Positions 35,942-44,699 are shown, numbered from the stretch's first letter. The stretch: DNA of 44,889 nucleotides from an uncultured Acetobacteraceae bacterium (GCA_903918195.1 CAIXDS010000085.1:1-44889); one strand, 5' to 3'. Notes: generated by a model not told the origin, from the letters alone. A program made the numbers and translations.

Positions 35942-37138
35942 TTACGGGGCGGTGACTCCCGTGATCTTCGCGTGGCGACGCTCCTGCTTGAAGACCATCG
36001 TCAGCTCCTGCAGGTACTCATCGACGTGCTGATCGTCGCCCGGGTTCTGCCGGTTCTCGAGCAGCGCGAGCGGACGCAATCCGCTCATATAGATGCAGCT
36101 CATGTCAAGGCAGATCGCCGTGCCACCCAGCGAGGTATTGCTGGCTGCGGCGCCCGCGAACTGGCGCCAGTCGGGGTGCACGAAGATGTCGACCGTGCCA
36201 AGCGCGAACTGGTACTTCGTGATGTTCAGGCCCCACTTGTTGATGTCCGTGCTGGGCGGGGCGATGTTGCTGCGCGGGTACGCGTTGATGCGCTGCGCGA
36301 CGATCGGGCTGCACACGACGAGCTTGTTCCCGCCAATGTCGCCATGCGCGAACGCCTTCGTGGTCAGCCACGTCTCCCACGCATCCTGCGTGAGAGTCGT
36401 CGCCGTGCTCGAAACGTTGGTGGTGATGTAATCGAGCACGCCACCCATCGAAAGCTGGCTCTGGGTGCCGGCGTTCGAGGTGGCCGCGGTGCTCGAGTTG
36501 CGGCGGCCCATGAAGAAGTTCATCTCGGTCTGCCGCACGATGTCGAGCAGCGCCTTGCCCTGCTTATAGGCCAGCGGGTCGTTCTCGCCGCGGAAGTTCT
36601 CCTTCGTGGCCGTGTTGACCAGGCCGAGAGACTTGCGGCTGATCTGCTGGTAGTTGTACTGCCCGACGACCTGCGTGTCCTTGATCGTCGGATACGACGC
36701 GCCCTGCGGGGACACGTTGCCGAGCCGGATGATGCCGTCCGTCGCGCCACTCGAAGAGGTGGAAGCGACCGATCCCCAGCCGCGCGTGACGGTCAGGGTG
36801 TCAGTCGCGACACCCGTGACGAGCATCGACTCGCCGGTGAGCTCGTCGCGGATCTGATCGTTGACGCTGAAGTACGCGCCCGTGCCCGCCGTGACGAGGA
36901 AACTCGTCTGGGTCGTGAACGACTGGGCAGCCGCGGTGTAGACGGGGACGACCTCGTCCTCGAGCCACTCCTTCTTCTGCCCATGCGCCGCCTTCGTGGT
37001 GGTGCGCATAACGATCGGGTAGAACAGGCTCTTTGAGCCTTCGAGGAGCATGATGTCCTCGTCAACGTCGATCTGGTTCGTCTGGACCGACGGGAAGTTG
37101 GCATCGCTCTCGGTGCCAGTGATGATCGTGGGTGCCAT
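35942..37138 (-). CDS. Major capsid protein (SU10/DUF5309 type)
   Basis: 398 aa HK97-fold capsid of the DUF5309/SU10 family: N-arm (VQTNQIDVDEDIMLLEGSKS), IRDELTGESMLVTGVATDTL insertion, the conserved core EMNFFMGRRNSSTAATS, SMGGVLDYITTNVSS, and C-terminal LALLENRQNPGDDQHVDEYL. No protease domain; the gene follows a scaffold-like gene. Confidence 0.85.
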   Translation of the reverse strand: MAPTIITGTESDANFPSVQTNQIDVDEDIMLLEGSKSLFYPIVMRTTTKAAHGQKKEWLEDEVVPVYTAAAQSFTTQTSFLVTAGTGAYFSVNDQIRDELTGESMLVTGVATDTLTVTRGWGSVASTSSSGATDGIIRLGNVSPQGASYPTIKDTQVVGQYNYQQISRKSLGLVNTATKENFRGENDPLAYKQGKALLDIVRQTEMNFFMGRRNSSTAATSNAGTQSQLSMGGVLDYITTNVSSTATTLTQDAWETWLTTKAFAHGDIGGNKLVVCSPIVAQRINAYPRSNIAPPSTDINKWGLNITKYQFALGTVDIFVHPDWRQFAGAAASNTSLGGTAICLDMSCIYMSGLRPLALLENRQNPGDDQHVDEYLQELTMVFKQERRHAKITGVTAP

Positions 37139-37248
37139 TTGGCTCTAGTCCTCTGATTTCTCCTTTGGGTCGGGGCGCGGGGCAATTCGCGCCGACTGGG
37201 TTGACTCTCTGTGCGGGGCCGCCGGGGCTGGCGGGTTAGCCGCGGGTG

Positions 37249-38256
37249 CTACGTGATGCGTGCGCCTACGCGGCGCATCGCCTCTCTCCGCTGACGCGTG
37301 CCCTCATCCGCGGGGGATTCGGGTGCGCCGCTGGTGCGGGAAGTCTCTGTGCGGGCGCGGAGCTTCTTCGTCTCCGTGTCGCTCGCGGCCGCCTCGAGTG
37401 CGGCCTTGCGATCCGGCGCGGCATTCGCAGCCGCAATCAGCGTCAACTCGCGCAACTCAGCGAGCTGCTGCGGAAGGCTCTCAGGGCCCTTGATGTCGAA
37501 CAGGTTCTCGTACCCCGGATAGCGCTCGGCGCGTGCGCGGAGGAGGCGGTCGACTTCGACCTGGTGCTCTGAGAACCCCGGGATCGTCGCCTGCGCCTGA
37601 CTGACGAGGCTGGAGGCGTACGCGTCCAGGTGCGACTGCTGCAGCGGCCCCATGCGCTCCAGGATCCGCGCTTCGAGTTCGCCTTCGCGGCGGTCGATCT
37701 CGGCTTGGATCGCGGCCTGCTGATAGCTCAAAGCGTCGTACTGGCCGGCGCCCGCCCAGTTGTCGAAGTACGCGCGCTTGTAATCCTCCGGCGCATCCTT
37801 CAACTCCAGCACGGCCATGGCGGCGGTCTTCTTGTGCTCCATGTGCTCGCTGTTCGCGAGCTGGTTGATCTCGTCCCACGCGGTCGGCTGCGCCCACGGC
37901 ACGCCGTAGATCTCCGGACCCTGCTCGGGTTCGGGTGCGGGCAGTTGGATCTCCGCGGGGTCGAGGCCGATGCCTTCGTAGACGCTCGGATCCTGCGGCG
38001 AGAGGTGCGCGCCCTGGCGGATCAGGTCGGTAGCGCTGCCGTACGCGGATCCGAACTGGCGGAACGCCTCGTCACCCTCATGCGCCGCGAACCGCTCGAA
38101 GCGCGGTCCGAGGAGCTCGGCGAGCTGGGAGCGGGTGTAGGTCTCTTCGGGCGCGGCCTCTTCCTCGATCGTCTCTTCGACGTCTTCGAGGACGGTTTCG
38201 CCGGGGTCGGCACCGCTGTCATCGGCGGCCTCGTAGTAGCGGCGGAAGTAGTTCAT
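37249..38256 (-). CDS. Scaffolding protein-like, 335 aa
   Basis: Highly acidic, helical N-terminus (VLEDVEETIEEEAAPEETYT), long helical body, basic C-terminus (RRVGARIT, GTRQRREAMRR). Immediately upstream of the capsid gene, as in podoviruses. It would guide procapsid assembly and leave. No other domain seen. Confidence 0.75.
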   Translation of the reverse strand: MNYFRRYYEAADDSGADPGETVLEDVEETIEEEAAPEETYTRSQLAELLGPRFERFAAHEGDEAFRQFGSAYGSATDLIRQGAHLSPQDPSVYEGIGLDPAEIQLPAPEPEQGPEIYGVPWAQPTAWDEINQLANSEHMEHKKTAAMAVLELKDAPEDYKRAYFDNWAGAGQYDALSYQQAAIQAEIDRREGELEARILERMGPLQQSHLDAYASSLVSQAQATIPGFSEHQVEVDRLLRARAERYPGYENLFDIKGPESLPQQLAELRELTLIAAANAAPDRKAALEAAASDTETKKLRARTETSRTSGAPESPADEGTRQRREAMRRVGARIT

Positions 38257-38534
38257 CGAGGTGTCACCCGCGAGCGGTTACCGAGTGCGCGCCGCCGCTT
38301 GCGATTGAAGCCCATCTGTGCGTATTCAGCACGGACTTGCGCGTAGTACGCAACGATCGCAGCATCCCAGGCTTCACTAGCGACCGATGCCCTCTCAATC
38401 GCCGCAAGCATCTCCTCATTCTTGCCCGCAAGGGCAGCAGCATCACCCTCTTCGATCGCCGTCCTTACTTCGCTGCGACGTAGCTCAACCGCAGCGGCGA
38501 GGTCCGACACCTTGTCGAATTTCTCAGTCGTCAT
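38253..38534 (-). CDS. Hypothetical helical protein, 93 aa
   Basis: Acidic helix (VSDLAAAVELRRSEVRTAIE) then a basic end (NRKRRRALGNRSR). Coupled to the scaffold gene (ATGA). Head-assembly role by position only. Confidence 0.6.
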   Translation of the reverse strand: MTTEKFDKVSDLAAAVELRRSEVRTAIEEGDAAALAGKNEEMLAAIERASVASEAWDAAIVAYYAQVRAEYAQMGFNRKRRRALGNRSRVTPR

Positions 38535-38540
38535 TCGGTT

Positions 38541-38777
38541 CTACTCCTCGGGGCTAGAGGGTCTGGGGTCGGATTCGAGCAGCACCGCCGGCAAGCCAAG
38601 CGCGAAGTCGATCGCGCTCACCTGACCCGCGAGGCGACTCATACGAACGTGGTCCTGATTGGGGCGCAACAGGGCCCGCACGTACACCTCGCGCTTCGCC
38701 TCGAGGCCAACGCGGTACGACTCGTAACGCGGATCCTCGATCAACAGGCGAGCCTCAACGCTGGGCTTGGTGCTCAC
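38541..38777 (-). CDS. Hypothetical protein, 78 aa
   Basis: Helical (RVGLEAKREVYVRALLR) with an acidic Pro-rich tail. GTG start overlaps the portal stop (GTGA). Head-assembly role by position only. Confidence 0.6.
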   Translation of the reverse strand: MSTKPSVEARLLIEDPRYESYRVGLEAKREVYVRALLRPNQDHVRMSRLAGQVSAIDFALGLPAVLLESDPRPSSPEE

Positions 38778-40648
38778 TGCTGCCCCGCGCCGTTCATCGC
38801 GAGTTGCGCGAGGCTAGGTGCCGCCAGGGCCGGTCCACCTAGGGGCGGAGTTGGGGCCACAGGCGGCGATGCACCAAACGATCCTCCTGCCCCTTGCGGA
38901 GCTGCCCCTGGTGGAGCACCGAGCGGCGCAACCGGTTGAGGCGGGGGCGGCGCTAGCCACCACTGCGACGGGTCATCCTCACCGTACGCCTCAATGAAAT
39001 CCTCAAAAGCCTTCTGCACATTCGGCGCACCCTGATTCAAAGCAACCGCGACCTGCGCCGTCGTCAACGTCATCGTCAACCGGTTATTCGCCTCAGTACG
39101 CTTCTGCTGCTGATCCAACTGCTCATCCACATCCCGAATCACGTACTCGAGGTCAGCATCCATCACAGCCGTCGGGTCGACGAAGTCGAAGCTCCACTCG
39201 TCGCCGGGAAGGTCAGCGTCGGGATCGTTGCCCTCGATGCGGATCTCGAGCGGCTTGTCGAAGAACTGCCGCGCAAGTTTGAGTTCGAGGTTCGACGCGC
39301 GCTCCAAAGCGCAGTACAGCATCGCGCGCACCTTGTTGATCCGCCGCATCCCCGAGGTCTGAAGCGTCTGGATCTCCGTCGCCGTCTTCGGATCAACCTG
39401 ATCCTCCGCGTCACCACTGATCAGCGGGCCGATGCCGCTCATGTCATCCATCTGCTGCCCGTAGAACTTGATCCCATCAAACCCCGCCGCCAACAGCTGC
39501 GTCGTCGGACTCCACGTAATCGGCGCCGTATCGCTATCCGGATCAATCGGAATCGCGACAAACTGGTCATCACCACGCAGCGCGTTGATGATCTTCTCCG
39601 GATCACTCACCGTGCCGTTAAACAGCGTGATCAGCTTGTTCGCCAAGCGCATGTTCGCGCGCAACTCCTTCGCGATCATCCACAGGTCATCCTGGATCCC
39701 CGCGATCAACTCCACCTCACTCGACGTCTCGATCGAGCCAGTGAGGTTCGGCATCGTCGTCCCAATCACAAACGGCAACTCGTGATGCTGAAACGGATTC
39801 TCCTCATCCCGAATACACGTCATGTTGTTCGCAATCACCACGAGCCGGTCGCGCGTCCAGACCTCGCACAACTCCACGTGCCCCGTCAGGTCACGCTGCT
39901 GACCGCGCCGATTACTCTGCTGGCGCACGTCGCGCGGAACCATCTCGCTGATCTCGCTCGTGTTGTGGTAGATCCCCGCGCCATCCTTCGCGTTCGCCAC
40001 ATCCAACGCCCTCACGTTCCGCAGGCTGGGGTAGCTCCAGTAGCACACGTACTGCGCGTCGCTCAGGTCTGATTCGCGCGCGGCGGGGTCCCACGCGAAG
40101 TCGTACGGATTCAACGGCAGGAAACTCGGCTGGTTACGCACGTCAACCCAGCGCTGCTTCTCCTCAATCCCACTCGGCTCATTCGTGGTCGGGTCGACGA
40201 TCGGCGAGCGGTACGTCTCCTGCACCCGGTCATACGCCCAATACGACTTCGCCGGCGCCACGCCGTACACCAGCGCGGTCAGCATCCACTCGTACTGCTT
40301 CAAGTCCCGCTGATCCCGCCGCCGCCACACATTCAACGCCTTGTCCATCAACGCCGCCGCGTCGATGCACTTCTGATCGGAGTGCAGCGGCGCGACGCGG
40401 CCCACGGGCTTCTCTGAGGTGATGTAGCTCAGCAGCACGTCCATGCGCTGGTACGCGAAGCGGATCTTCGGCGGATCCGTCATGCGCTTGCGGGTTGCGA
40501 GCCACGCGTCCTCGCGCTGCCGGTAGCGTCCACATCTGACGGTGTGGGCTTTCGAGGCGCGGTCGATGCGCTTCTTGGCCCAGGTGTACGCGTCGCCCGC
40601 GGGGTCTGGCGCTGCGGGCGACGCGACCGTTACATCCTGCGCCGACAC
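38774..40648 (-). CDS. Portal protein, 624 aa
   Basis: Podoviral (P22/SU10-like) portal: long helical core with AYTWAKKRIDRASKAHTVRC start, RMDVLLSYITSEKPVGRVAP (wing), NEPSGIEEKQRWVDVRNQPS clip region, EL-rich helices ELIAGIQDDLWMIAKELRAN, and a C-terminal Pro/Gln-rich tail with many PPPQP/GAPPG repeats. It forms the 12-mer vertex for packaging and tail attachment. GTG start right after the upstream TAG. Confidence 0.85.
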   Translation of the reverse strand: MSAQDVTVASPAAPDPAGDAYTWAKKRIDRASKAHTVRCGRYRQREDAWLATRKRMTDPPKIRFAYQRMDVLLSYITSEKPVGRVAPLHSDQKCIDAAALMDKALNVWRRRDQRDLKQYEWMLTALVYGVAPAKSYWAYDRVQETYRSPIVDPTTNEPSGIEEKQRWVDVRNQPSFLPLNPYDFAWDPAARESDLSDAQYVCYWSYPSLRNVRALDVANAKDGAGIYHNTSEISEMVPRDVRQQSNRRGQQRDLTGHVELCEVWTRDRLVVIANNMTCIRDEENPFQHHELPFVIGTTMPNLTGSIETSSEVELIAGIQDDLWMIAKELRANMRLANKLITLFNGTVSDPEKIINALRGDDQFVAIPIDPDSDTAPITWSPTTQLLAAGFDGIKFYGQQMDDMSGIGPLISGDAEDQVDPKTATEIQTLQTSGMRRINKVRAMLYCALERASNLELKLARQFFDKPLEIRIEGNDPDADLPGDEWSFDFVDPTAVMDADLEYVIRDVDEQLDQQQKRTEANNRLTMTLTTAQVAVALNQGAPNVQKAFEDFIEAYGEDDPSQWWLAPPPPQPVAPLGAPPGAAPQGAGGSFGASPPVAPTPPLGGPALAAPSLAQLAMNGAGQQ

Positions 40649-41335
40649 CTACGCGCCGAGGCCCTCAGCGTTGTCGTGCCTGATCGAATCAGCCGGCGTC
40701 GGGTCGAGCGGGCCACGCTCGAACTCGGGCGACGCAACCGCAGCCACGCCGCTCGGCTTGTTCAGCGTCACACTGAACCCCGTAGCGCTCGTCGTGATCG
40801 AACCGCTCGACACACCCGGCAGCGACGCCACCACGAGAGTCAGGAGATCCTGCGCGACAACGTTGAGCTGCTCCTCGACCGTCGACGCGCGCTCCACGAC
40901 CGTCTCGCTGCCATCCGCGCGCTTGGTGGTGTCGACCGCGCTGCCACCATCCATCGTCACGATCGTCGAGGTCACATCCGTCGCGGGCGTGACGACGGGG
41001 TCGGGGTTCGTGTCCGCCGTCAGCGTGCTCCCAGAGAGCGGAGTGCTGTCAGTCCACGCCACGACAGGCGCAGCGGGATCCACAGCGACCGGAGCCGGGT
41101 CAACCGGCGCGACGACAGGCGGATCCACCACCGGCGCCGGATCGACCGGAGCGGGCGTTACAGGCGGGTCGAGCGGAGTCGACCCCGGGCCATCCACGAT
41201 AGGAACCACCGGCAGCGGCGGGTCCACCGTGGGATCCACCGGCGCCTGCGCGATCGGGTTACCGAACGCGTCAACCGGCTGGTTCGGGTCAGTACTCATA
41301 TCGTCATCACTCCAGTGAGAGAAGGGAATGTGCAT
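40649..41335 (-). CDS. Pro/Asp-repeat virion-module protein, 228 aa
   Basis: Central PVDPAPV-type repeats (PVTPAPVDPAPVVDPPVVAP) followed by a helical end (VEEQLNVVAQDLLTLVVASL). ATG at 41335 follows the upstream TAG directly; an alternative ATG at 41299 has GGAG 10 nt upstream. Unstructured linker protein of unknown role next to the portal. Confidence 0.55.
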   Translation of the reverse strand: MHIPFSHWSDDDMSTDPNQPVDAFGNPIAQAPVDPTVDPPLPVVPIVDGPGSTPLDPPVTPAPVDPAPVVDPPVVAPVDPAPVAVDPAAPVVAWTDSTPLSGSTLTADTNPDPVVTPATDVTSTIVTMDGGSAVDTTKRADGSETVVERASTVEEQLNVVAQDLLTLVVASLPGVSSGSITTSATGFSVTLNKPSGVAAVASPEFERGPLDPTPADSIRHDNAEGLGA

Positions 41336-41713
41336 CTAGTAGGAACCACTCGCAGCGCCCTGCGCAGCGCCACAACTCGGACAATTCGCGTCACTCGCAC
41401 CCATCGCCGCGCCACACGAATCACACTGCCCCGCCGCAGCACTCGCAGCCATCGGGCTCGGCTCGCTCTGCGCAGCCGCCGCAAGCGGACTCGGCTGCTG
41501 CGCCATCGCCTGCATCACCGCCGCAATCGTCTGCTGCGCCTCAGCCTGCTGCAACTGCTGCTGCGCCGCCTGCTGCTGCTGCACAAGCGGCAACAACCCC
41601 TGCACCGCAGCCGCCGCCGGCGGCATCAAACCCTGCTGCGGCGGGGGACCCATCGGGTTCATGGGCATGGCTTGGCCCCCACCCATCGGCGGGCCCTGAG
41701 GAAGAAGCGGCAT
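41336..41713 (-). CDS. Pro/Gln-rich protein with C-terminal zinc ribbon, 125 aa
   Basis: PQGPPMGGGQAMPMNPMGPP N-terminus, Gln-rich coiled middle (QQQQAAQQQLQQAEAQQTIA), then CDSCGAAMGASDANCPSCGA, a zinc ribbon. Virion-module gene of unknown function. Confidence 0.6.
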   Translation of the reverse strand: MPLLPQGPPMGGGQAMPMNPMGPPPQQGLMPPAAAAVQGLLPLVQQQQAAQQQLQQAEAQQTIAAVMQAMAQQPSPLAAAAQSEPSPMAASAAAGQCDSCGAAMGASDANCPSCGAAQGAASGSY

Positions 41714-41718
41714 CAGTG

Positions 41719-41901
41719 TTAGTCCTTGTGATCGAGATGGAAGTTGCCGCACACGCTGCAGCGGTACAGGCGCGTGTGCGTACCGAAAACCTTGTTGCGC
41801 CAGGCGTAGCTAACCGCTGCCCTGAAGGCGTCGCGGCGAGTCGGGAACTTGGCGCGACCGCCTGGGACTGCAAGGCACTGTCCGAGATAAGCGATGCTCA
41901 T
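41719..41901 (-). CDS. Small protein with CxxC, 60 aa
   Basis: MSIAYLGQCLAVPGGRAKFP, basic middle (RRDAFRAAVSYAWRNKVF), and a Cys pair (CSVCGNFHLDHKD) with His, a possible zinc site. ATG overlaps the upstream stop (ATGA). Unknown role. Confidence 0.6.
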   Translation of the reverse strand: MSIAYLGQCLAVPGGRAKFPTRRDAFRAAVSYAWRNKVFGTHTRLYRCSVCGNFHLDHKD

Positions 41902-42107
41902 GCGGCGCCTCGAATCGTCCACGACACACGCCCCGGCACCGACTGGTGAGCGTTCTCGGGGCATTTCTTCGGAGCAAACCGCGCGATGATCTCAGCCACA
42001 CTCCGCGAGTCAGAGCGAACCCGATCGCGCCCCTGGCGCATCAGGTAAGCGTTGTGCACGATCGTTGCCGTGTCGGCCCCGTCGCGACCGCAGCATGGAC
42101 AGATCAT
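41898..42107 (-). CDS. Small zinc-finger protein, 69 aa
   Basis: MICPCCGRDGADTATIVHNA with a CPCC cluster, then helices and a second Cys (KKCPENAHQS). GGGAG 6 nt upstream of ATG 42107, right after a terminator/attenuator. Possibly a DNA-binding regulator of the late region; family not recognised. Confidence 0.6.
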   Translation of the reverse strand: MICPCCGRDGADTATIVHNAYLMRQGRDRVRSDSRSVAEIIARFAPKKCPENAHQSVPGRVSWTIRGAA

Positions 42108-42119
42108 GCGGCGCTCCCG

Positions 42120-42160
42120 AAAAACGCGAACGCCCGCACACAAGAAAGGTGCGGGCGTTC
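42120..42160 (-). terminator. Intrinsic terminator/attenuator
   Basis: Minus strand: arms GAACGCCCGCAC/GTGCGGGCGTTC (42128-42139, 42149-42160, 9-nt loop), then GCG and TTTTT. A complete intrinsic terminator shape. It lies after the terminase, but the U-run abuts the Shine-Dalgarno of 41898-42107, so it may act as an attenuator of the virion operon. Confidence 0.7.
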
Positions 42161-42208
42161 GACATGGATCGGCGCGCAGGAGCCGACGAGGCGAGAGCCT
42201 CCGACAAA

Positions 42209-42214
42209 AGTATA
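42209..42214 (-). promoter_or_regulatory. -10 box between terminase and virion genes
   Basis: TATACT on the minus strand right after the terminase stop. The presumed transcript of about 80 nt (42202 to 42120) contains a 5-bp hairpin and the terminator, so it could be a short RNA or a leader. No clear -35. Confidence 0.45.
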
Positions 42215-42222
42215 CATCCGAG

Positions 42223-43770
42223 TCACGCGGCCACCTGCTCATCACTACCCGGCCGCCGCAACACCTGATCACGCATCTCCAACGCAATACCCCACGCAAT
42301 CACAAGATCATCGTGAAAGCCCGTTGCAGCCTCACCAAACCCAAGCTCATTCTTCACAAACCGCTCAAGCTCGAACTTCGCAACCTCACTCCGAACCCGC
42401 TCAGGCCGCTCGCGAAGCGTCACACCCAGATACGAGAGGATGCGCTCCTTCGAGTCCCGCGTCGTCACAAGACCCATCGCCGGCACACGATTCGCCTTCG
42501 CCGTCTCCCTCCGCTGCCTGCGGAACATGTTGCGGTACTTCGCATTCTTCAACTCGCTCAACGCAGCCTGACCCATCGCGTTCGACTCAACGCCAAGCAA
42601 CGCACCCCGCAAACCATCCGCACCGCCATACACATAACCAAGCCGCGCCAACACCCGGCCGTACTCATCCGGATCGTCATGCGCGCGGTACTCCGCAACC
42701 TGCACACCCGACTCCAAATCCAGCACGACAGCGGCGCAGTAATCCTCCCCGCCACCCTTCACCGACCGCTCACGCATCGCGTAATCGTCTTCTCGCACCT
42801 GGCCCGCAACGTCCGCACCAATCACGTAGCGCTTGGTCTTATCCGGCACGCTCCAGATCCGCAGCGGCCCGCCACGCTCCTCCGTAAAGCCGATCCGCGC
42901 CGGCTCATCCCCCGTCGCACGCACGTTGCCCGACAGGTAGCCCTCACGCTTAAACGGCGCAGGCGAGACGCGCTGCACATGCTTCGACGGGAAGTACAAC
43001 CGACCCACCACCGGAGCGAACTCGCCCAGCACCCGCACGCGGAACTCGGGCGAATCCTCACCCCAATCATCCTTCATCTCCTCAACCCACTCACGCTGAG
43101 GCAACGCCGCCAACAGCTCAGGATCGACCTTCTCCGACGTGTAGACCGGCGTGTCATACGCACTCATCTTGATATGCGTCCACCTAGTCGCCGTCACCTG
43201 GCAGTTATCAAAGAACGTCCCAACCATCTGCGTCGGATTCCCAATCATCAACACGTACGAGTCAGACCCGGTAAGGAACCCGCGAGCCGCGTTATAGATC
43301 GCCTCATCAACACCCGAAGCCTCATCCACCACGAACAACAGCCGCCGCCCATGATGACCCGAGAACCGCTCAGGCTCATTCGTCGAGAACCCATAAGCCG
43401 CCCAATCATCACGAATCATCCAACGCTTACGCGACGGCTGCTTCCCCCACGGAATACGAGCCATCCGAGCCCGCTTACGGATCTCACCCCACAACAACGT
43501 CTCAACCTGGTGATTCGTCGGCGCCGTCGTCACCACCCGACACGGACCCTGCGCCATGAAATCCTCAACGATGGCAGCAGCCACGGCGGTCTTGCCCACG
43601 CCATGGCAACTCTGCACCGCAACCCTGCGACTGTCGTAGAGCGCGTGGATGATCTCCGCCTGCTTCGACCACGGCTGAAACCCATTCGTCTTCCGAATCC
43701 GCCCCACAGGGTCAGCCAAACGCTTGCGGTACTCAACAACCTCCTCCGGAGCGAGCTCGAGCGTCGGCAC
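42223..43770 (-). CDS. terL: Terminase large subunit
   Basis: 515 aa. ATPase: Walker A SCHGVGKT (K60), Walker B LLFVVDEA (D149, E150), then nuclease (RNase H fold): VIGADVAG (D320), LLGVESNA (E395), FHDDLVIAWG (D487/D488). It translocates and cuts concatemer DNA into procapsids. Start at GTG 43768-43770 sharing a base with the upstream stop. The N-terminus PTLELAPEE is echoed by the 22-aa micro-ORF upstream. Confidence 0.9.
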   Translation of the reverse strand: MPTLELAPEEVVEYRKRLADPVGRIRKTNGFQPWSKQAEIIHALYDSRRVAVQSCHGVGKTAVAAAIVEDFMAQGPCRVVTTAPTNHQVETLLWGEIRKRARMARIPWGKQPSRKRWMIRDDWAAYGFSTNEPERFSGHHGRRLLFVVDEASGVDEAIYNAARGFLTGSDSYVLMIGNPTQMVGTFFDNCQVTATRWTHIKMSAYDTPVYTSEKVDPELLAALPQREWVEEMKDDWGEDSPEFRVRVLGEFAPVVGRLYFPSKHVQRVSPAPFKREGYLSGNVRATGDEPARIGFTEERGGPLRIWSVPDKTKRYVIGADVAGQVREDDYAMRERSVKGGGEDYCAAVVLDLESGVQVAEYRAHDDPDEYGRVLARLGYVYGGADGLRGALLGVESNAMGQAALSELKNAKYRNMFRRQRRETAKANRVPAMGLVTTRDSKERILSYLGVTLRERPERVRSEVAKFELERFVKNELGFGEAATGFHDDLVIAWGIALEMRDQVLRRPGSDEQVAA

Positions 43771-43868
43771 TAGCGAGCCACCAGCACGACGGCCGCGGCC
43801 ACGAAGAGCACCACGAACGATCCGGCAATGCCGAGAAGTAAGCCTGCGAGGACTTCCTCGGGCGTCAC
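43770..43868 (-). CDS. Single-helix membrane microprotein, 32 aa
   Basis: GTG at 43866-43868: short TPEEVLAG start, then a helix LLLGIAGSFVVLFVAAAVVL. GTGA upstream coupling and TAGTG downstream. Directly before the terminase. Unknown; one of several membrane microproteins in this phage. Confidence 0.55.
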   Translation of the reverse strand: MTPEEVLAGLLLGIAGSFVVLFVAAAVVLVAR

Positions 43869-43933
43869 TTGCCGGCCTTGCTCCACTTCTCCATCGCACC
43901 CGCACCATGCGGCGCCAGCTCAAGCGTCGCCAC
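43865..43933 (-). CDS. 22-aa coupled micro-ORF, duplicate of terminase start
   Basis: GTG at 43931-43933 shares a base with the upstream stop (TAGTG); its stop overlaps the next GTG (GTGA). First residues ATLELAP match the terminase start PTLELAP; the 26 bp at 43910-43935 and 43747-43772 agree at 22 positions. Looks like a copy of the terminase 5' end left after insertion of the membrane microprotein gene. Confidence 0.55.
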   Translation of the reverse strand: MATLELAPHGAGAMEKWSKAGK

Positions 43934-44217
43934 TACGCAGCACGATCCTTCTGCCAGAACGACCGCGGCATCCTGATGTCCAGCTCAGCGTGAACGGACT
44001 CAGCCGTGACGCGCCGAGCTGAACGCCGCCCGTACGCAACCGTGGCGAAGCGGAATTTCGACCCAGCAGGGATGCCATCAGCGTGCCGAAACTCGCGGTT
44101 CTCAGCAATGGTCAGGTCGGTGCGCCGCGTCGATCCATCCGGCAACTCCCACTCGGTCACGACTCGTGCCCGCACGTTACGAATGCGACGCCGACTCCAG
44201 CAGATCGGACAGGTCAC
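43933..44217 (-). CDS. Hypothetical zinc-site protein, 94 aa
   Basis: Starts MTCPICWSRRRIRNVRARVV (CxxC) and is otherwise basic and strand-rich (WELPDGSTRRTDLTIAENRE). ATGA upstream. Near the terminase; may assist packaging, but family not recognised. Confidence 0.6.
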   Translation of the reverse strand: MTCPICWSRRRIRNVRARVVTEWELPDGSTRRTDLTIAENREFRHADGIPAGSKFRFATVAYGRRSARRVTAESVHAELDIRMPRSFWQKDRAA

Positions 44218-44438
44218 TTGCCGTCCTTGCCGAGGTACTTCGCCGCACGCGCCCGCACATCAGCCACCTGCACCGACGTCAACGCAGGCTTCGCGCTCCC
44301 AATCAACCTCAACGCACTCTGAGCACTCTTCGCATCAAAGATCGGGAACTTCGACTTCCCACCCACGCGCACCACCGCCGTCTTGGCTCGGAGCTTGCTG
44401 CTGATGGCGTCGATGCTCTTAGACACGCGGAAACCCAC
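44214..44438 (-). CDS. Hypothetical basic protein, 74 aa
   Basis: First gene of the late operon. Two possible starts: GTG 44436-44438 lies inside the 7-bp hairpin 44434-44454, GTG 44424-44426 (MSKSIDAISSKLRAK) is just outside. Basic, helical. Possibly a small DNA-binding subunit that works with the terminase; family not recognised. Confidence 0.55.
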   Translation of the reverse strand: MGFRVSKSIDAISSKLRAKTAVVRVGGKSKFPIFDAKSAQSALRLIGSAKPALTSVQVADVRARAAKYLGKDGK

Positions 44439-44454
44439 CCATACGCGGGGTGGG
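44434..44454. promoter_or_regulatory. Hairpin over the first start codon of the late operon
   Basis: CCCACCC (44434-44440) with GGGTGGG (44448-44454), 7-nt loop; it would sequester GTG 44438. Confidence 0.45.
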
Positions 44455-44536
44455 GCTTGATGGTCGTGCTGCCGCCATAACTCGCGGTCTCAGCCCGTCA
44501 CCCCACTGTTCGGTTAGGGGCCGGGCCGCGTACTGG

Positions 44537-44556
44537 CCGGAAGTCTAGCGGATGCA
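44537..44556. repeat. Imperfect 20-bp direct repeat, copy 1
   Basis: 17/20 identical to 44663-44682; contains TAGACT on the minus strand, reminiscent of a -10 box. Confidence 0.55.
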
Positions 44557-44662
44557 GCGAGACGATTGCCAGTCGCCGACCTTCACTCTCTGGGATGCTC
44601 TTTGCCTGATCCTCTCCTCCGCTAGCCGAGGATAGGGGCTGGACTCTGAGCTATCGCTGCGT

Positions 44663-44682
44663 CCGAAAGTCTAGCCGAAGCA
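44663..44682. repeat. Imperfect 20-bp direct repeat, copy 2
   Basis: See 44537-44556. Both copies lie upstream of the terminase operon in the direction of its transcription. Confidence 0.55.
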
Positions 44683-44699
44683 ACTGTGAACGGCTAGTT

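Noticed and set aside
40900-41250. Tandem DNA repeat or satellite
   Set aside because: The periodicity comes from PVDPAPV-type protein repeats; units vary and stay in frame.
40544-41722. 392-aa plus-strand frame
   Set aside because: Arg-rich shadow of the Pro-rich and zinc-ribbon genes.
42052-43773. 573-aa plus-strand frame
   Set aside because: Arg/His-rich shadow of the terminase, with no domain logic.
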